From positions 434,001-498,000 of the forward strand of contig NZ_LN890656.1 of NCBI RefSeq assembly GCF_900066015.1: a stretch of 64,000 nt of DNA, in the 5' to 3' direction. How positions within the stretch are numbered: position 1 is the first letter of the stretch; each line of letters begins with the position of its first letter. Origin of the DNA: Candidatus Promineifilum breve. GTDB taxonomy: Bacteria > Chloroflexota > Anaerolineae > Promineifilales > Promineifilaceae. The notes under the pieces were generated by a model. That model did not search any database. It saw nothing but the letters and a program-made list of their open reading frames with translations, and had not been told where the DNA came from. The translations under genes were made by a program, and so were the position numbers. Of the stretch, positions 23,218 through 33,100 are shown piece by piece.

Positions 23218-25422
23218 ATGGACGAACCACGCCAAGAAGAACCCCCGCTCGATTTCGACGAATTCCCCCACCCCACTGACGACGATTGGCGGCAGGCGGC
23301 CGTCGATTCACTGGCCGGCAAGCCGTTCGACAAACTGGTGACGGCCAGCTATGAGGGGCTGGACGTGCAGCCCCTCTACCGGCGCGAAGACGTGGCCGAT
23401 TTGGCCGCGGCCCAGACCATCCCTGGCGCGCCGCCCTACCTGCGCGGCGGGCGGGCCGGCGGCAATTTGCGCCAACCGTGGGCTGTGGCCCAGGAGTTGG
23501 CCCACGGCAGCCCGGCGGCCTTCAACCGCGCCTTGCGCTTCGACCTGGAGCACGGGCAGACGGCCATCAATCTATTGCTCGACGCCCCCAGCCGCGCCGG
23601 CAAAGACCCCGACGCCGCCCAACCGGGCGAGGTCGGCCGCGGCGGCGTGTCGCTGGCGACGGTCGAGGACGTGGCGGCGGCGCTGAAGGGCATCGACCTG
23701 AGCGCCACGCCGATCACCGTGCGCGCCGGGACGGCCGCCCTGCCGCTGCTGGCCCTGCTGGCGGCCCATCTGCAACGCGCCGGCCGGCCGGTGTCGGACC
23801 TGCGCGGCTGCCTGGAAGATGACCCGTTGGGCGTGTTGGCCCACGAGGGCGCGCTGCCGCTGTCGCTGGAGCGGGCCTACGACGAGATGGCCCAGCTCAT
23901 GCTGTGGGCCGCCGGTCACGCGCCCGAGCTGGCGACGGCCGCCGTCCACACCTACCCCTATCACAACGGCGGGGCCGACGCCGCCCGCGAACTGGCCTAC
24001 GCCCTGGCGACGGGCGTGGCTTATTTGCGCGCCCTGGGCCGCCGGGGCGTGGACGTTGACATTGCCGCGCCGCGCATCCGCTTCGATTTTGCCATCGGGG
24101 CTAACTTCTTCATGGAGATCGCCAAGCTGCGGGCGGCGCGGCTGCTGTGGGCGCAGGTCGTGGCCGCGTTTGGCGGAAGCGACGACGCGCAACGGATGCG
24201 GCAACACGGCCGCACCGCCCGGCGCAACAAGACGACCGTCGATCCGTACGTCAACATGCTGCGCGTGACGACCGAGGCGCTGGCCGCGGCCGTCGGCGGC
24301 GTAGCGAGCCTCCACGTGGCCCCCTTCGACGAGGCGGCCCGCCCGGCCGATGAGTTCAGCCGGCGCATCGCCCGCAACGTGCAGATCATTTTGCAGGAAG
24401 AGGCCCATCTGACCCAGGTCATCGACCCGGCCGGGGGTTCCTATGCCGTCGAGGCGTTGACCGACCGGCTGGCCCGCGCGGCCTGGGCCCATTTCCAGGC
24501 GATCGAAGGGCGGGGCGGCATGGCCGACGCGCTGAAGCTGGGCTACGTCCAATCGGAGATCGCCGCCGTGGCCGGCAAGCGGGCGGCCAATCTGGCCAAA
24601 CGGCGCGACGTGCTGGTGGGGGCCAACCAGTTTGCCAACCCGGCCGAGACGCCGCCACCGAGCGACGACACCGACTACGCCGCGCTTTTCCGCGAGCGGG
24701 CGGCGCAGATGACCCACCACCGCACCCACGACGACGACCCGGCGGCCCACGTGGCCGCGCTGGAGCGGCTGGGGGCGATGATGGCCGCGCCGCCGGAGAC
24801 GATGGTGGCGACGGCCATTGCCGCGGCGGCGGCGGGGGCGACGTTGGGGGAGTTGACGCGGGCGTTACGGGTGAATGATGGCGCGCGGCCGACGATTGTG
24901 CCGCTGCCGTTGGTAAGGGCGGCGGAACCGTTTGAGCAATTGCGGAGGAAGACCCTCTCCCTAACCCTCTCCCAAGGGGAGAGGGAACCAGACTCCAGCC
25001 CCCTCTCCCCCCGGGAGAGGGCTGGGGAGAGGGCCTCTGCCCGCGTCTTTCTGGCTAACCTCGGCCCACCCCGCCAACACAAAGCCCGCGCCGACTTCGC
25101 CCAGGCATTCTTCGAGGTCGGCGGCTTCCAGGTGATCACCAACAACGGCTTCCCCGACCCGGCGACGGCGGCGGCGGCGGCCGTCGCTTCCGGCGCGCCG
25201 GCCGTGGTCATCTGCTCGACCGATGAGACGTATCCCGACCTCGTGCCGCCGCTGGTGAGCGCCATTCGCCAGGCGGCGCCCGCTACCGTCATTGTGCTGG
25301 CCGGGCGGCCGGCCGAGCAGGTGGAGGCATTGCAGGCGGTGGGGGTAGATGAGTTTATTTATATGGGGGCGGATTGTGTGACCCTCAATGATTGGCTCAT
25401 AACTGCAATTTCTCAAGATTGA
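23218..25422 (+). CDS. mutA: Methylmalonyl-CoA mutase, small (MutA-type) subunit, with in-frame repeat insertion
   Basis: A 734-residue protein similar to the catalytically inactive partner of heterodimeric methylmalonyl-CoA mutase. The TIM barrel (about 30-540) includes DVQPLYRREDVADL, FDFAIGANFFMEIAKLRAARLLW and IDPAGGSYAVEALTDRLA. The C-terminal B12-like domain (about 610-734) lacks DxHxxG (RQHKARADF instead), so it should not bind cobalamin. Residues about 579-605 come from an 81-base palindromic repeat lying exactly in the linker between the domains (24953-25033). The partner MutB starts 739 bases downstream, with a HigBA module between. Confidence 0.9.
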   Translation: MDEPRQEEPPLDFDEFPHPTDDDWRQAAVDSLAGKPFDKLVTASYEGLDVQPLYRREDVADLAAAQTIPGAPPYLRGGRAGGNLRQPWAVAQELAHGSPAAFNRALRFDLEHGQTAINLLLDAPSRAGKDPDAAQPGEVGRGGVSLATVEDVAAALKGIDLSATPITVRAGTAALPLLALLAAHLQRAGRPVSDLRGCLEDDPLGVLAHEGALPLSLERAYDEMAQLMLWAAGHAPELATAAVHTYPYHNGGADAARELAYALATGVAYLRALGRRGVDVDIAAPRIRFDFAIGANFFMEIAKLRAARLLWAQVVAAFGGSDDAQRMRQHGRTARRNKTTVDPYVNMLRVTTEALAAAVGGVASLHVAPFDEAARPADEFSRRIARNVQIILQEEAHLTQVIDPAGGSYAVEALTDRLARAAWAHFQAIEGRGGMADALKLGYVQSEIAAVAGKRAANLAKRRDVLVGANQFANPAETPPPSDDTDYAALFRERAAQMTHHRTHDDDPAAHVAALERLGAMMAAPPETMVATAIAAAAAGATLGELTRALRVNDGARPTIVPLPLVRAAEPFEQLRRKTLSLTLSQGEREPDSSPLSPRERAGERASARVFLANLGPPRQHKARADFAQAFFEVGGFQVITNNGFPDPATAAAAAVASGAPAVVICSTDETYPDLVPPLVSAIRQAAPATVIVLAGRPAEQVEALQAVGVDEFIYMGADCVTLNDWLITAISQD
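24953..25033. repeat. Palindromic repeat R11 inside mutA coding sequence
   Basis: Arms CCCTCTCCC(T)AACCCTCTCCC-type (24953-24973) and GGGAGAGGGCTGGGGAGAGGG (25013-25033) pair at 19 of 21 positions, with further nested GGGGAGAGGG/CCCTCTCCCC. It spans 81 bases (27 codons) and keeps the reading frame. Confidence 0.9.
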
Positions 25423-25438
25423 TCAGTTCCTACTGGCG

Positions 25439-25467
25439 TTGACACTAATAACGCGCGGCGTTATCAT
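25439..25467 (+). promoter_or_regulatory. higBA promoter with operator between -35 and -10
   Basis: TTGACA (25439-25444), a 17-base spacer and TATCAT (25462-25467). A perfect palindrome ATAACGC-gcg-GCGTTAT occupies 25448-25464, inside the spacer and over the -10, where a HigA dimer would block polymerase. The -10 ends four bases before the higB ATG, predicting a leaderless start. Confidence 0.7.
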
Positions 25468-25471
25468 TGAC

Positions 25472-25753
25472 ATGATTCGTAGCTTTGCATCCAAGGAAAC
25501 TGAAAAGCTCTTTAGGCGGCAATTTTCGCGAAAATTGCCGGAAGATATTCAACGGAAGGCGCGAATCAAGTTAGAGATTCTTGATGCAGCGGGACGCCTG
25601 AATGATCTCCGTATCCCACCCTCAAATAGATTGGAAAAGTTGAGTGGCGATCGGGAAGGTCAATATAGCATTCGGATTAATTCTCAATGGCGTATCTGTT
25701 TCAAATGGGAAGATGACGCTGCCCATGACGTTGAAATTGTGGACTATCACTGA
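25472..25753 (+). CDS. higB: HigB-type toxin (RelE/ParE fold)
   Basis: A 93-residue basic protein of the HigB family of ribosome-dependent mRNA interferases. Visible blocks are SFASKETEKLFRRQF, KARIKLEILDAA, IPPSNRLEKLSGDREGQYSIRIN and QWRICFKWEDDAAHDVEIVDYH, all in family order. Toxin precedes antitoxin, as usual for higBA. GC is markedly lower than in the flanking mutase genes. It carries its own promoter and palindromic operator, immediately upstream. Confidence 0.9.
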   Translation: MIRSFASKETEKLFRRQFSRKLPEDIQRKARIKLEILDAAGRLNDLRIPPSNRLEKLSGDREGQYSIRINSQWRICFKWEDDAAHDVEIVDYH

Positions 25754-25771
25754 GCCGAAGCACGAAGGTGT

Positions 25772-26083
25772 ATGATGGACAAAAACGAACTGCTTCCACC
25801 TATTCATCCCGGCGAGATTCTTCTCGAAGAATTTCTCCAGCCGTTGAAAATCAGCCAATACCGCTTGGCTAAGGATATGGGCGTCCCGGTTCGGCGCATC
25901 AATGAGATCGTGCTCGGAAAGCGACGTATTACAGCCGATACCGCCTTACGTTTGGCGCGATATTTCGGATTATCGGAGAGATTCTGGATGAATCTTCAGA
26001 CGCGCTATGATTTGGAAGTTGAGAAAGATCGGCTGCGCGACCGACTTGAACGCGAAGTTAAGGTGTTCGCCGCTGCTATATAG
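25772..26083 (+). CDS. higA: HigA-type antitoxin (XRE helix-turn-helix)
   Basis: A 103-residue protein. PPIHPGEILLEEFLQPLKISQYRLAKDMGV leads into the helix-turn-helix (about residues 25-70) with RRINEIVLGKRRITADTALRLARYFGLSERFW, the hallmark of HigA/VapI antitoxins. It begins 19 bases after higB, and the complex should repress the promoter at 25439. The C-terminal 25 residues are charged. A second Met at codon 2 is an alternative start. Confidence 0.92.
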   Translation: MMDKNELLPPIHPGEILLEEFLQPLKISQYRLAKDMGVPVRRINEIVLGKRRITADTALRLARYFGLSERFWMNLQTRYDLEVEKDRLRDRLEREVKVFAAAI

Positions 26084-26160
26084 GCTGACTTAGACCCAGT
26101 TCAAGCTGGTTGACTTATTTGGGAAGACATCAAAGACGAGTCTCATTCAACGTGAGTGTT

Positions 26161-28338
26161 ATGCTAAACCCTGACTTCACACAGATAAAACTGAAAACCG
26201 ACTACCCGGCGCAAACCCTCGCCGACTGGCAAGCCGCCCTCGAGCGCGAAACCGGCCAACCGGCCGGCGACTACTTGTGGCGCACGATGGAGGGCATCGA
26301 CGTGCAACCCCTCTACACCGCCGCCGACGTGGCCGGGCTGCCCCACCTCGATTACGTGGCCGGGTTGCCGCCCTTCCTGCGCGGCCCCTATCCGGCCATG
26401 TACGTCGTCCGGCCGTGGACGGTGCGCCAGTACGCCGGTTTCAGCACGGCCGAGGAGAGCAACGCCTTCTATCGCCGCAACCTGGCCGGCGGACAGCGTG
26501 GCCTGTCGGTGGCCTTCGATCTGGCGACCCATCGCGGCTACGACAGCGACCACCCGCGCGTCGTCGGCGACGTGGGCAAGGCCGGCGTCGCCATCAGTTC
26601 GCTGGCCGACATGAAGATCCTGTTCGACGGCATCCCGCTGGACAAGATGTCGGTGTCGATGACCATGAACGGCGCGGTGCTGCCGATCATGGCCTTCTAC
26701 ATCGTCGCCGCCGAGGAGCAGGGCGTCAGCCACGGCCAACTGACGGGCACGATCCAGAATGACATCCTGAAGGAGTACATGGTGCGCAACACCTACATCT
26801 ACCCGCCCGAGGGGTCGATGCGCATCATCGGCGACATCTTCAGCTACACCGCGGCCGAGATGCCCAAATTCAACAGCATCTCCATCTCCGGCTACCACAT
26901 GCAGGAGGCGGGGGCCACGGCCGACATCGAACTGGGTTACACCCTGGCCGATGGGCTGGAGTACATTCGCACCGGGCTAAAGGCCGGGCTGAGCATCGAC
27001 GAGTTCGCCCCGCGCCTGTCCTTCTTCTGGGCCATCGGCATGAACTACTTCATGGAGATCGCCAAGATGCGCGCCGCCCGACTGCTGTGGGCCAAGCTGA
27101 TCAAGCAGTTCAACCCGCAGGAGGCCAAGTCGATGGCCCTGCGCACCCATTGCCAGACCAGCGGCTGGAGCCTGACCGAGCAGGACCCGTTCAACAACGT
27201 CGCCCGTACCTGCCTGGAGGCGATGGCCGCCGTGCTGGGCGGCACGCAATCGCTGCACACCAACGCCCTCGATGAGGCCATTGCCCTGCCGACCGACTTC
27301 TCGGCCCGCATCGCCCGCAACACGCAGCTCTACCTGCAACACGAGACGGGCATTACCCAGATCGTCGATCCGTGGGGCGGCTCCTATCTGGTGGAGACGC
27401 TGACCGACGAACTGGCGCGGCGGGCGATGAGCCACATCCGCGAGATCGACGGGCTGGGCGGCATGGCGCGGGCGCTGGAGACGGGGCTGCCCAAGATGCG
27501 CATCGAGGAAGCGTCCGCCCGCCGCCAGGCGCGCATCGACTCCAAGGCCGAGACCATCGTCGGCGTCAACAAGTACCGGCTGGCCCGCGAGGAACCGATA
27601 GACATCCTCGAAGTGGACAACAGCGCCGTGCGCGAGCAGCAGATCGCCCGGCTGGCGACGGTGCGCGACGGGCGCGACGGCGACACCGTGGCCCATGCCC
27701 TGGATGCGTTGACCCAGGCCGCGGCCACCGGCGAGGGCAACCTGCTGGAACTGGCCGTGGTCGCCGCCCGCGCGCGGGCCACGCTGGGCGAGATTTCGGG
27801 CGCGTTGGAGCGCGTCTGGGGGAGGCACAAGGCTGTGATTCGTTCCATTTCCGGGGTTTATCGCGCCGAGTACGGCGAAGACGAGGAGATCGCCGGTGTC
27901 CGCCGGCTGACCGACGACTTCGCCGCCGTCGAGGGGCGACGGCCGCGCATCCTGGTCGCCAAGATGGGCCAGGACGGCCACGACCGGGGAGCCAAGGTCA
28001 TCGCCACGGCCTTTGCCGACCTGGGCTTCGACGTGGACATAGGGCCGCTATTCCAGACGCCGGAAGAGGTGGCCCGGCAGGCGATGGAGAACGACGTCCA
28101 CGCCGTGGGGGTCAGTTCGCTGGCCGCCGGGCACAAGACGCTGGTGCCGCAACTGGCGACCGAACTGGAGCGGTTGGGCCGGGGCGACATTATGATCGTC
28201 GTCGGCGGCGTCATCCCCGCCCAGGATTACGACTTCCTCTACGCCCACGGCGCGGCGGCCATCTTTGGGCCGGGGACAGTCATTCCCGTAGCGGCGGGGA
28301 AGATTGTGGGGGAGTTGAAGAAAAGGTTGGGACATTGA
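26161..28338 (+). CDS. mutB: Methylmalonyl-CoA mutase, large (catalytic) subunit
   Basis: A 725-residue adenosylcobalamin enzyme interconverting methylmalonyl-CoA and succinyl-CoA. The TIM barrel (about 25-540) shows [26 protein letters not shown] and [21 protein letters not shown] substrate motifs. The B12 domain (about 590-725) has DGHDRG (about 605-610, His as cobalt ligand), [10 protein letters not shown] and VVGGVIP. Complete length for the catalytic chain. The ATG at 26161 is chosen over an upstream GTG-region start because conservation begins here. Its partner MutA is upstream, and the repair GTPase MeaB lies 8 kb downstream. Confidence 0.95.
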   Translation: MLNPDFTQIKLKTDYPAQTLADWQAALERETGQPAGDYLWRTMEGIDVQPLYTAADVAGLPHLDYVAGLPPFLRGPYPAMYVVRPWTVRQYAGFSTAEESNAFYRRNLAGGQRGLSVAFDLATHRGYDSDHPRVVGDVGKAGVAISSLADMKILFDGIPLDKMSVSMTMNGAVLPIMAFYIVAAEEQGVSHGQLTGTIQNDILKEYMVRNTYIYPPEGSMRIIGDIFSYTAAEMPKFNSISISGYHMQEAGATADIELGYTLADGLEYIRTGLKAGLSIDEFAPRLSFFWAIGMNYFMEIAKMRAARLLWAKLIKQFNPQEAKSMALRTHCQTSGWSLTEQDPFNNVARTCLEAMAAVLGGTQSLHTNALDEAIALPTDFSARIARNTQLYLQHETGITQIVDPWGGSYLVETLTDELARRAMSHIREIDGLGGMARALETGLPKMRIEEASARRQARIDSKAETIVGVNKYRLAREEPIDILEVDNSAVREQQIARLATVRDGRDGDTVAHALDALTQAAATGEGNLLELAVVAARARATLGEISGALERVWGRHKAVIRSISGVYRAEYGEDEEIAGVRRLTDDFAAVEGRRPRILVAKMGQDGHDRGAKVIATAFADLGFDVDIGPLFQTPEEVARQAMENDVHAVGVSSLAAGHKTLVPQLATELERLGRGDIMIVVGGVIPAQDYDFLYAHGAAAIFGPGTVIPVAAGKIVGELKKRLGH

Positions 28339-28354
28339 TAAGAGTGATGGAGCC

Positions 28355-31348
28355 ATGAACAACCAAATAGTGCCTCGTGTCCGGCGCGGACGGCTGTTGG
28401 CCGTCCTTGCTGCCATGCTGATCGTATCGATTACTGTCCTGGCCACCGGCGCGCGCCAAAGCGATCTGCCGCCCTGGCAAGAACCACGTCTCATCAAAAA
28501 CATCCTCAGCCAGACAGAGGACTCGGCCATCTATCCGGCGGCCGAGCTGAACGGCCAACTCTTCTTCGCTGCCCACCATCAGGGCGTCTTGCGCGACGTA
28601 TCCGAGCTGTGGCGCAGCGACGGCACGCCCGGCGGCACGATCCTGCTGGAGCAAACCAGCGCCGAAACCTCGTTTGTGCCCATGTTCGTGCTGGGCGACA
28701 AGCTCCTGTTCCTGGCCCCCCACCCCGAGTACGGGCTGGAGCTATGGATCAGCGACGGCACGCCGGGCAACGCCCACGTCATGGGCGACGCCTTCCCCAC
28801 CTCGTCGGACGGCATGGTGGCCGACCACACTGTGTCCGGCGAATATCTCTACTTCACGGCCTATGATGACGTGAACCTGAGACAGCTTTGGCGCACCGAC
28901 GGCACGCTGGCCGGGACGATTCGCCTGACTGGAGCCGACCTGGGGCTGGACTTGCTCGCGCCCTCCGGTCTGATCGACGTCGATGGCACACTATTTTTCC
29001 TGGGCCTGACGCCCGACTACAAGCTGCTGCTGCTGAAGAGCGACGGCACGGTTGACGGGACGGTGGTCGTCAAGCAACCCGACGGCTCAGGCTTCGGCGG
29101 CGCAATGCACGCCGCCAACGGCTTGCTCACCGTCCTCGGCCGCAACATCTGGCGCAGCGATGGCACGGCGAACGGCACTTACGTCATTCATACCTTCTCC
29201 GACGACTGGGGCATCCCGGAGTTTGGCAGCGTCACCGCCGAGACCAAAGTTTACTTCGTCGTGATGGACAACAACTCCGACTACGAGCTATGGCAAACGA
29301 TGGGCACGGCAGCCACGACGACCAAGGTCGCCGATCTGCCCGGATTCCAAGGCCACATGACGACGGCCGGCGATCGGTTGTTCTTCATCGGCGTCGACCA
29401 GGAGCACAGCAACGAACTGTGGACCAGCGACGGCACGCCCGCCGGCACCAAAATGGTGAAAGACCTCCGGCCCGGTAACGATGGCATTTACCCGGATCGC
29501 CTCATCGCCGCCGGCGACCAGGTGTTTTTCGCCGTCGATAGCGACACGCAATACGGGGAACTATGGCGCAGTGACGGCACGGCCGCCGGCACGGTCCAGG
29601 TTCCCGTGCCCGGCGCGTCGGTCGATGGCCCGATGGCGTCGCCGCTGGCCCCGCTGGGCGATGAGCTGTTCTTCCAGGCCGACGACGACAGCCACGGCCA
29701 CGAACCGTGGCTGACCACCGGCGGCGGCACGTCGGCCATCTTCCTGAAGGACATCAATATCATCGATGCCCTGGACTCCCTGCCGGGGGGATTCAACTAC
29801 GTCAACGACACTCTGTTTTTCTTCACATCCGCGGGCCTGTGGCTATCGGACGGCAGCCCGGCGGGCACGTCGCTGCTGGTGGAAAACGTAACGCAACATC
29901 GCACGGTGCGCGGCTATCCCACCGGCATCTCCGCCAACAAATTCTATTTCCTGATCGACGATCATTCGACCAACACGCTGGAATTGTGGCGCACCGACGG
30001 CACGACGGCCGGCACAATCCACCTGCGCGACTTGGGCGAGACGAGCCGGGCCTATCCATTCCATTCGCCGGCCGACGTGAACGGACTACTCTACTTCGCC
30101 AGCAAGGAGCGCCAGGAGCTATGGCGCAGCGACGGCACGCCGGGCGGCACGGTTTTCGTCGCCTCGCCCAGTCCCATCCCCGATTATGCGACGCGCATTG
30201 ATGAGATTACCGCTCTGGGCAGCACGGTCTTCTTCGTCGCCAATGACCACACGCCCGGCCCAGCGCTGTGGCGCAGCGACGGCACGGCCGCCGGCACGGT
30301 CATGGTCAAGGACATCGATCCGACCAACGACATCAACACCCCCCCCAGCCAACTGACGGCCGCCGGCGGGTTCCTGTACTTCGTGGCCGACGATCGCGTT
30401 CACGGCGCGGAGGTGTGGCGCAGCGACGGCACGACCGCCGGCACACTGCTGACCCACGACGTGCGGCCCGGTATCGATTCATCCGAACCGGCCGAACTGA
30501 CCGCCTTCCGCGGCAAGGTCTACTTCGCCGCCGATGACGGAACGCACGGCCGCGAACTGTGGCGCAGCGACGGCTCGGCCGGCGGCACGGTCATGGTCAA
30601 GGACACGCCCACCGCCGGCGGCCCGTTATCGCCGAGCGAATTGACGCCGGGCGACGACTGGCTCTTCTATCTGGCCGCCGATGAAACGGGCCTCCAGCCC
30701 TGGAAAACCGACGGCACGGCGGCGGGCACGGGGCGCATCACGGCCCTGACCTATCAGGATTTCTTCTACCCGCAAAGCCTGGTCGCCGTGGGCAACGTGC
30801 TCCTCTTCGGCGTCGGCAATAACTCGTCCATCGACACCCTGTACCAATCCGACGGCACGGCCGCGGGGACGGTTAATCTGAACGAGGCGTTCCCCGACTT
30901 CGCCGCCTACAACTTCAACGGTCTGACGGCCGGGCCGGGGCAACTGTTCTTCTCGGCCACCCACCTGCTGCATGGCAACGAGCCGTTCATGAAGCTGGTC
31001 AGCCTGACCCGCCAGACGCCCGACCTGCTCTACCTGGGCGAGGGCGACACCTTCAGCTATTACCGGTTCCGGCTCACCTTCCGTCCGGCCGCGCCGGTGA
31101 CGGTCGCCTTCACCAGCGACGACCCGACGGTGGAAATCGTCCCGGCGTCGGTGACCATCCAGCCGGCCAACTGGGACACGCCGCTTGCCATTGGCGTAAG
31201 AGCCGCCGACGACGGCCTGCCGGGCACGCGGACGGCGACCATCAGCCAGACGCTTGACTCGGCCGATAGCACGATCGATGGGGCGGTGACGACGATGCCG
31301 ATCAATATTGGGTGGAGATTCGTTTTTGCGCCGGTAGTACGGAGATAA
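28355..31348 (+). CDS. ELWxxDGT-repeat beta-propeller surface protein
   Basis: A 997-residue exported protein. An N-terminal hydrophobic signal/anchor (about 9-32) precedes about 17 repeats of the ELWRSDGTxxGT type, each about 45-50 residues, predicted to form one or more beta-propellers. The C-terminal domain (about 885-985) resembles a Calx-beta/cadherin-like sandwich (FTSDDPTVEIVPASV, NWDTPLAI) and ends in FAPVVRR. It is presumably a cell-surface adhesion or binding protein. It starts 17 bases after mutB, which may be accidental proximity. Confidence 0.85.
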   Translation: MNNQIVPRVRRGRLLAVLAAMLIVSITVLATGARQSDLPPWQEPRLIKNILSQTEDSAIYPAAELNGQLFFAAHHQGVLRDVSELWRSDGTPGGTILLEQTSAETSFVPMFVLGDKLLFLAPHPEYGLELWISDGTPGNAHVMGDAFPTSSDGMVADHTVSGEYLYFTAYDDVNLRQLWRTDGTLAGTIRLTGADLGLDLLAPSGLIDVDGTLFFLGLTPDYKLLLLKSDGTVDGTVVVKQPDGSGFGGAMHAANGLLTVLGRNIWRSDGTANGTYVIHTFSDDWGIPEFGSVTAETKVYFVVMDNNSDYELWQTMGTAATTTKVADLPGFQGHMTTAGDRLFFIGVDQEHSNELWTSDGTPAGTKMVKDLRPGNDGIYPDRLIAAGDQVFFAVDSDTQYGELWRSDGTAAGTVQVPVPGASVDGPMASPLAPLGDELFFQADDDSHGHEPWLTTGGGTSAIFLKDINIIDALDSLPGGFNYVNDTLFFFTSAGLWLSDGSPAGTSLLVENVTQHRTVRGYPTGISANKFYFLIDDHSTNTLELWRTDGTTAGTIHLRDLGETSRAYPFHSPADVNGLLYFASKERQELWRSDGTPGGTVFVASPSPIPDYATRIDEITALGSTVFFVANDHTPGPALWRSDGTAAGTVMVKDIDPTNDINTPPSQLTAAGGFLYFVADDRVHGAEVWRSDGTTAGTLLTHDVRPGIDSSEPAELTAFRGKVYFAADDGTHGRELWRSDGSAGGTVMVKDTPTAGGPLSPSELTPGDDWLFYLAADETGLQPWKTDGTAAGTGRITALTYQDFFYPQSLVAVGNVLLFGVGNNSSIDTLYQSDGTAAGTVNLNEAFPDFAAYNFNGLTAGPGQLFFSATHLLHGNEPFMKLVSLTRQTPDLLYLGEGDTFSYYRFRLTFRPAAPVTVAFTSDDPTVEIVPASVTIQPANWDTPLAIGVRAADDGLPGTRTATISQTLDSADSTIDGAVTTMPINIGWRFVFAPVVRR

Positions 31349-31425
31349 TCTTAGAAGCGTAGAGTAGACTTGCCGGCGGGCGGCCTGCCATCCGCCGGCA
31401 ATCCAAACCTGTGTCACTTAAGTTA

Positions 31426-31434
31426 TGATACAAT
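31426..31434 (+). promoter_or_regulatory. Extended -10 promoter of the GH130 gene
   Basis: TGATACAAT (TGn plus TACAAT) ends six bases before the ATG at 31441, so a leaderless mRNA is predicted. No -35 match. Confidence 0.45.
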
Positions 31435-31440
31435 GGTCAT

Positions 31441-32427
31441 ATGGACACGACGTTTGAAGCCACATTAACCCTGCCCAACATTCCCTGGCAAGACCGCCCG
31501 GCCGGCAACAACGCCCCCATCTGGCGCTATAGCCACAACCCCATCATCCCCCGCAATCTGATCCCGTCGGCCAACAGCATCTTCAACAGCGCTGTCGTGC
31601 CTTTCAACGGCAAGTTCGCCGGCGTGTTTCGCTGCGACAACAAGAAGCGGGAGATGAACGTCCACCGCGGCTTCAGCGACGACGCCATCAACTGGCAACT
31701 GGATGATGATCCCATCGAATGGCGGTTCGCCGACCCGGAACTGGCCGGCTTCGAGCACCGCTACGACCCGCGGGTGACGTGGCTGGAAGACCGCTACTAC
31801 GTCACCTGGTGCAACGGCTATCACGGCCCGACCATCGGCATCGGCTATACCCACGATTTCGAGTCGTTCCACTTTCTGGAGAACGCCTACCTGCCCTTCA
31901 ACCGCAACGGCGTCCTCTTCCCGCGGCGCATCAACGGCAAGTACGTCATGCTGAGCCGGCCGAGCGACAACGGCCACACCCCGTTTGGCGACATCTATTT
32001 GAGCCACAGCCCCGACCTGGTCTACTGGGGCGAGCATCGCTACGTCATGGGCGTCAAAGGCGGCTGGCAATCGACCAAGATCGGGGCCGGGCCGACGCCC
32101 ATCGAGACGCCGGAGGGCTGGCTGCTCATCTACCACGGCGTGCTGACGTCGTGCAACGGCTTTGTCTATAGCTTCGGCGCGGCGCTGCTCGATCTCGACC
32201 AGCCGTGGAAGGTGCTGTATCGCACCGCGCCCTACCTGCTGTCGCCGCAGACGCTCTATGAATGCGTCGGCGACGTGCCCAATGTGGCCTTCCCCTGCGC
32301 CGCGCTCTACGATGAACCGAGCGGCCGTCTGGCGATCTACTACGGCGGCGCGGATACCGTGACCGCGCTGGCCTTTGGGCAGATGAACGATCTGATCGAT
32401 TATGTTAAGAGCAATTCACAGATATAG
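31441..32427 (+). CDS. Glycoside hydrolase family 130 (mannosyl-oligosaccharide phosphorylase-like)
   Basis: A 328-residue five-bladed propeller protein of GH130. Typical features are [24 protein letters not shown] (about 25-48), [16 protein letters not shown], with the catalytic Asp of the family in the DPR motif (about 101-103), and [23 protein letters not shown] (about 212-234). The family phosphorolyses or hydrolyses beta-mannosides such as mannosylglucose or mannooligosaccharides. It is cytoplasmic (no signal). No other mannan gene is adjacent. Confidence 0.9.
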   Translation: MDTTFEATLTLPNIPWQDRPAGNNAPIWRYSHNPIIPRNLIPSANSIFNSAVVPFNGKFAGVFRCDNKKREMNVHRGFSDDAINWQLDDDPIEWRFADPELAGFEHRYDPRVTWLEDRYYVTWCNGYHGPTIGIGYTHDFESFHFLENAYLPFNRNGVLFPRRINGKYVMLSRPSDNGHTPFGDIYLSHSPDLVYWGEHRYVMGVKGGWQSTKIGAGPTPIETPEGWLLIYHGVLTSCNGFVYSFGAALLDLDQPWKVLYRTAPYLLSPQTLYECVGDVPNVAFPCAALYDEPSGRLAIYYGGADTVTALAFGQMNDLIDYVKSNSQI

Positions 32428-32445
32428 CCCAATGTGTTATACGGC

Positions 32446-32473
32446 TTGACTGTATGCTATTTGTACATATAAT
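32446..32473 (+). promoter_or_regulatory. brnTA promoter
   Basis: TTGACT (32446-32451), 16-base spacer, perfect TATAAT (32468-32473); TGTACA palindrome overlaps the -10. The brnT ATG is only 11 bases beyond the -10, with GGAG immediately after the -10. Confidence 0.65.
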
Positions 32474-32484
32474 GGAGTTGCTCC

Positions 32485-32757
32485 ATGAGTTATGAGTGGG
32501 ATCCGGTCAAGGCTGAAATTAACCTGTTCAAGCATGACGTCGACTTCGCCGATGCCGTGGCCGTATTCGAAGATGAACAGGTATTGTGGCGTGATGACGT
32601 TGGCGACTGGGAGGAAGAGCGCTTTGTCGCTGTGGGAATGGATCATCTTAGCCGTGTTCTAATCGTCGTGTTTACTTTCCGCAGCGAGGTTGTGCGAATC
32701 ATATCAGCCAGATTAGCCACAAAACAAGAGAGGGCTACATATGAGCAATCTAGATGA
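32485..32757 (+). CDS. brnT: BrnT family toxin
   Basis: A 90-residue protein beginning YEWDPVKAEINLFKHDVDFADAVAVFED, the exact BrnT opening (WDxxKaxxNxxKHgVxFexAxxvF), followed by ERFVAVGMDHLSRVLIVVFTFR and IISARLATKQERATYE. BrnT has a RelE-like fold and inhibits translation by RNA cleavage. It overlaps the antitoxin gene by 17 bases. Lower GC than neighbours. Confidence 0.93.
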   Translation: MSYEWDPVKAEINLFKHDVDFADAVAVFEDEQVLWRDDVGDWEEERFVAVGMDHLSRVLIVVFTFRSEVVRIISARLATKQERATYEQSR

Positions 32758-33073
32758 CGAGATGCAGGCGGAATATGATTTCAGCCAGGCGCGCCGTGGC
32801 CCTATTGTTCCATCAGGGTCGCATAAGGAGCGTATCACGATTCGGATTGACGCCGACATCCTGCACTGGTTTCGGGATTATGTAAACTCTCGCGGTGGCG
32901 GCAGCTACCAGGCCATGATGAATCAGGCATTGCGAGAGTACATCGAAGACCAGAGCAAGGAATGGGAAACGTTATTACGGCGGGTAGTGCGCGAAGAGTT
33001 GCAGGCGGCAAGCGTCAGAGAGCCTGCTCACGAAAGTGTTGTTGATGTCTCGCCCTCGCTATCAAGCGTATAA
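32741..33073 (+). CDS. brnA: BrnA family antitoxin
   Basis: A 110-residue protein. The region KERITIRIDADILHWFRDYVNSRGGGSYQAMMNQALREYI (about 28-68) is the BrnA ribbon-helix-helix DNA-binding domain. The N-terminus (1-25) is acidic and likely wraps the toxin. The C-terminal 40 residues are a poorly conserved extension beyond the usual BrnA length. With BrnT it should autoregulate the promoter at 32446. Confidence 0.9.
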   Translation: MSNLDDEMQAEYDFSQARRGPIVPSGSHKERITIRIDADILHWFRDYVNSRGGGSYQAMMNQALREYIEDQSKEWETLLRRVVREELQAASVREPAHESVVDVSPSLSSV

Positions 33074-33100
33074 ACCCAATGCGCCTTGTCGTCGCAATAA

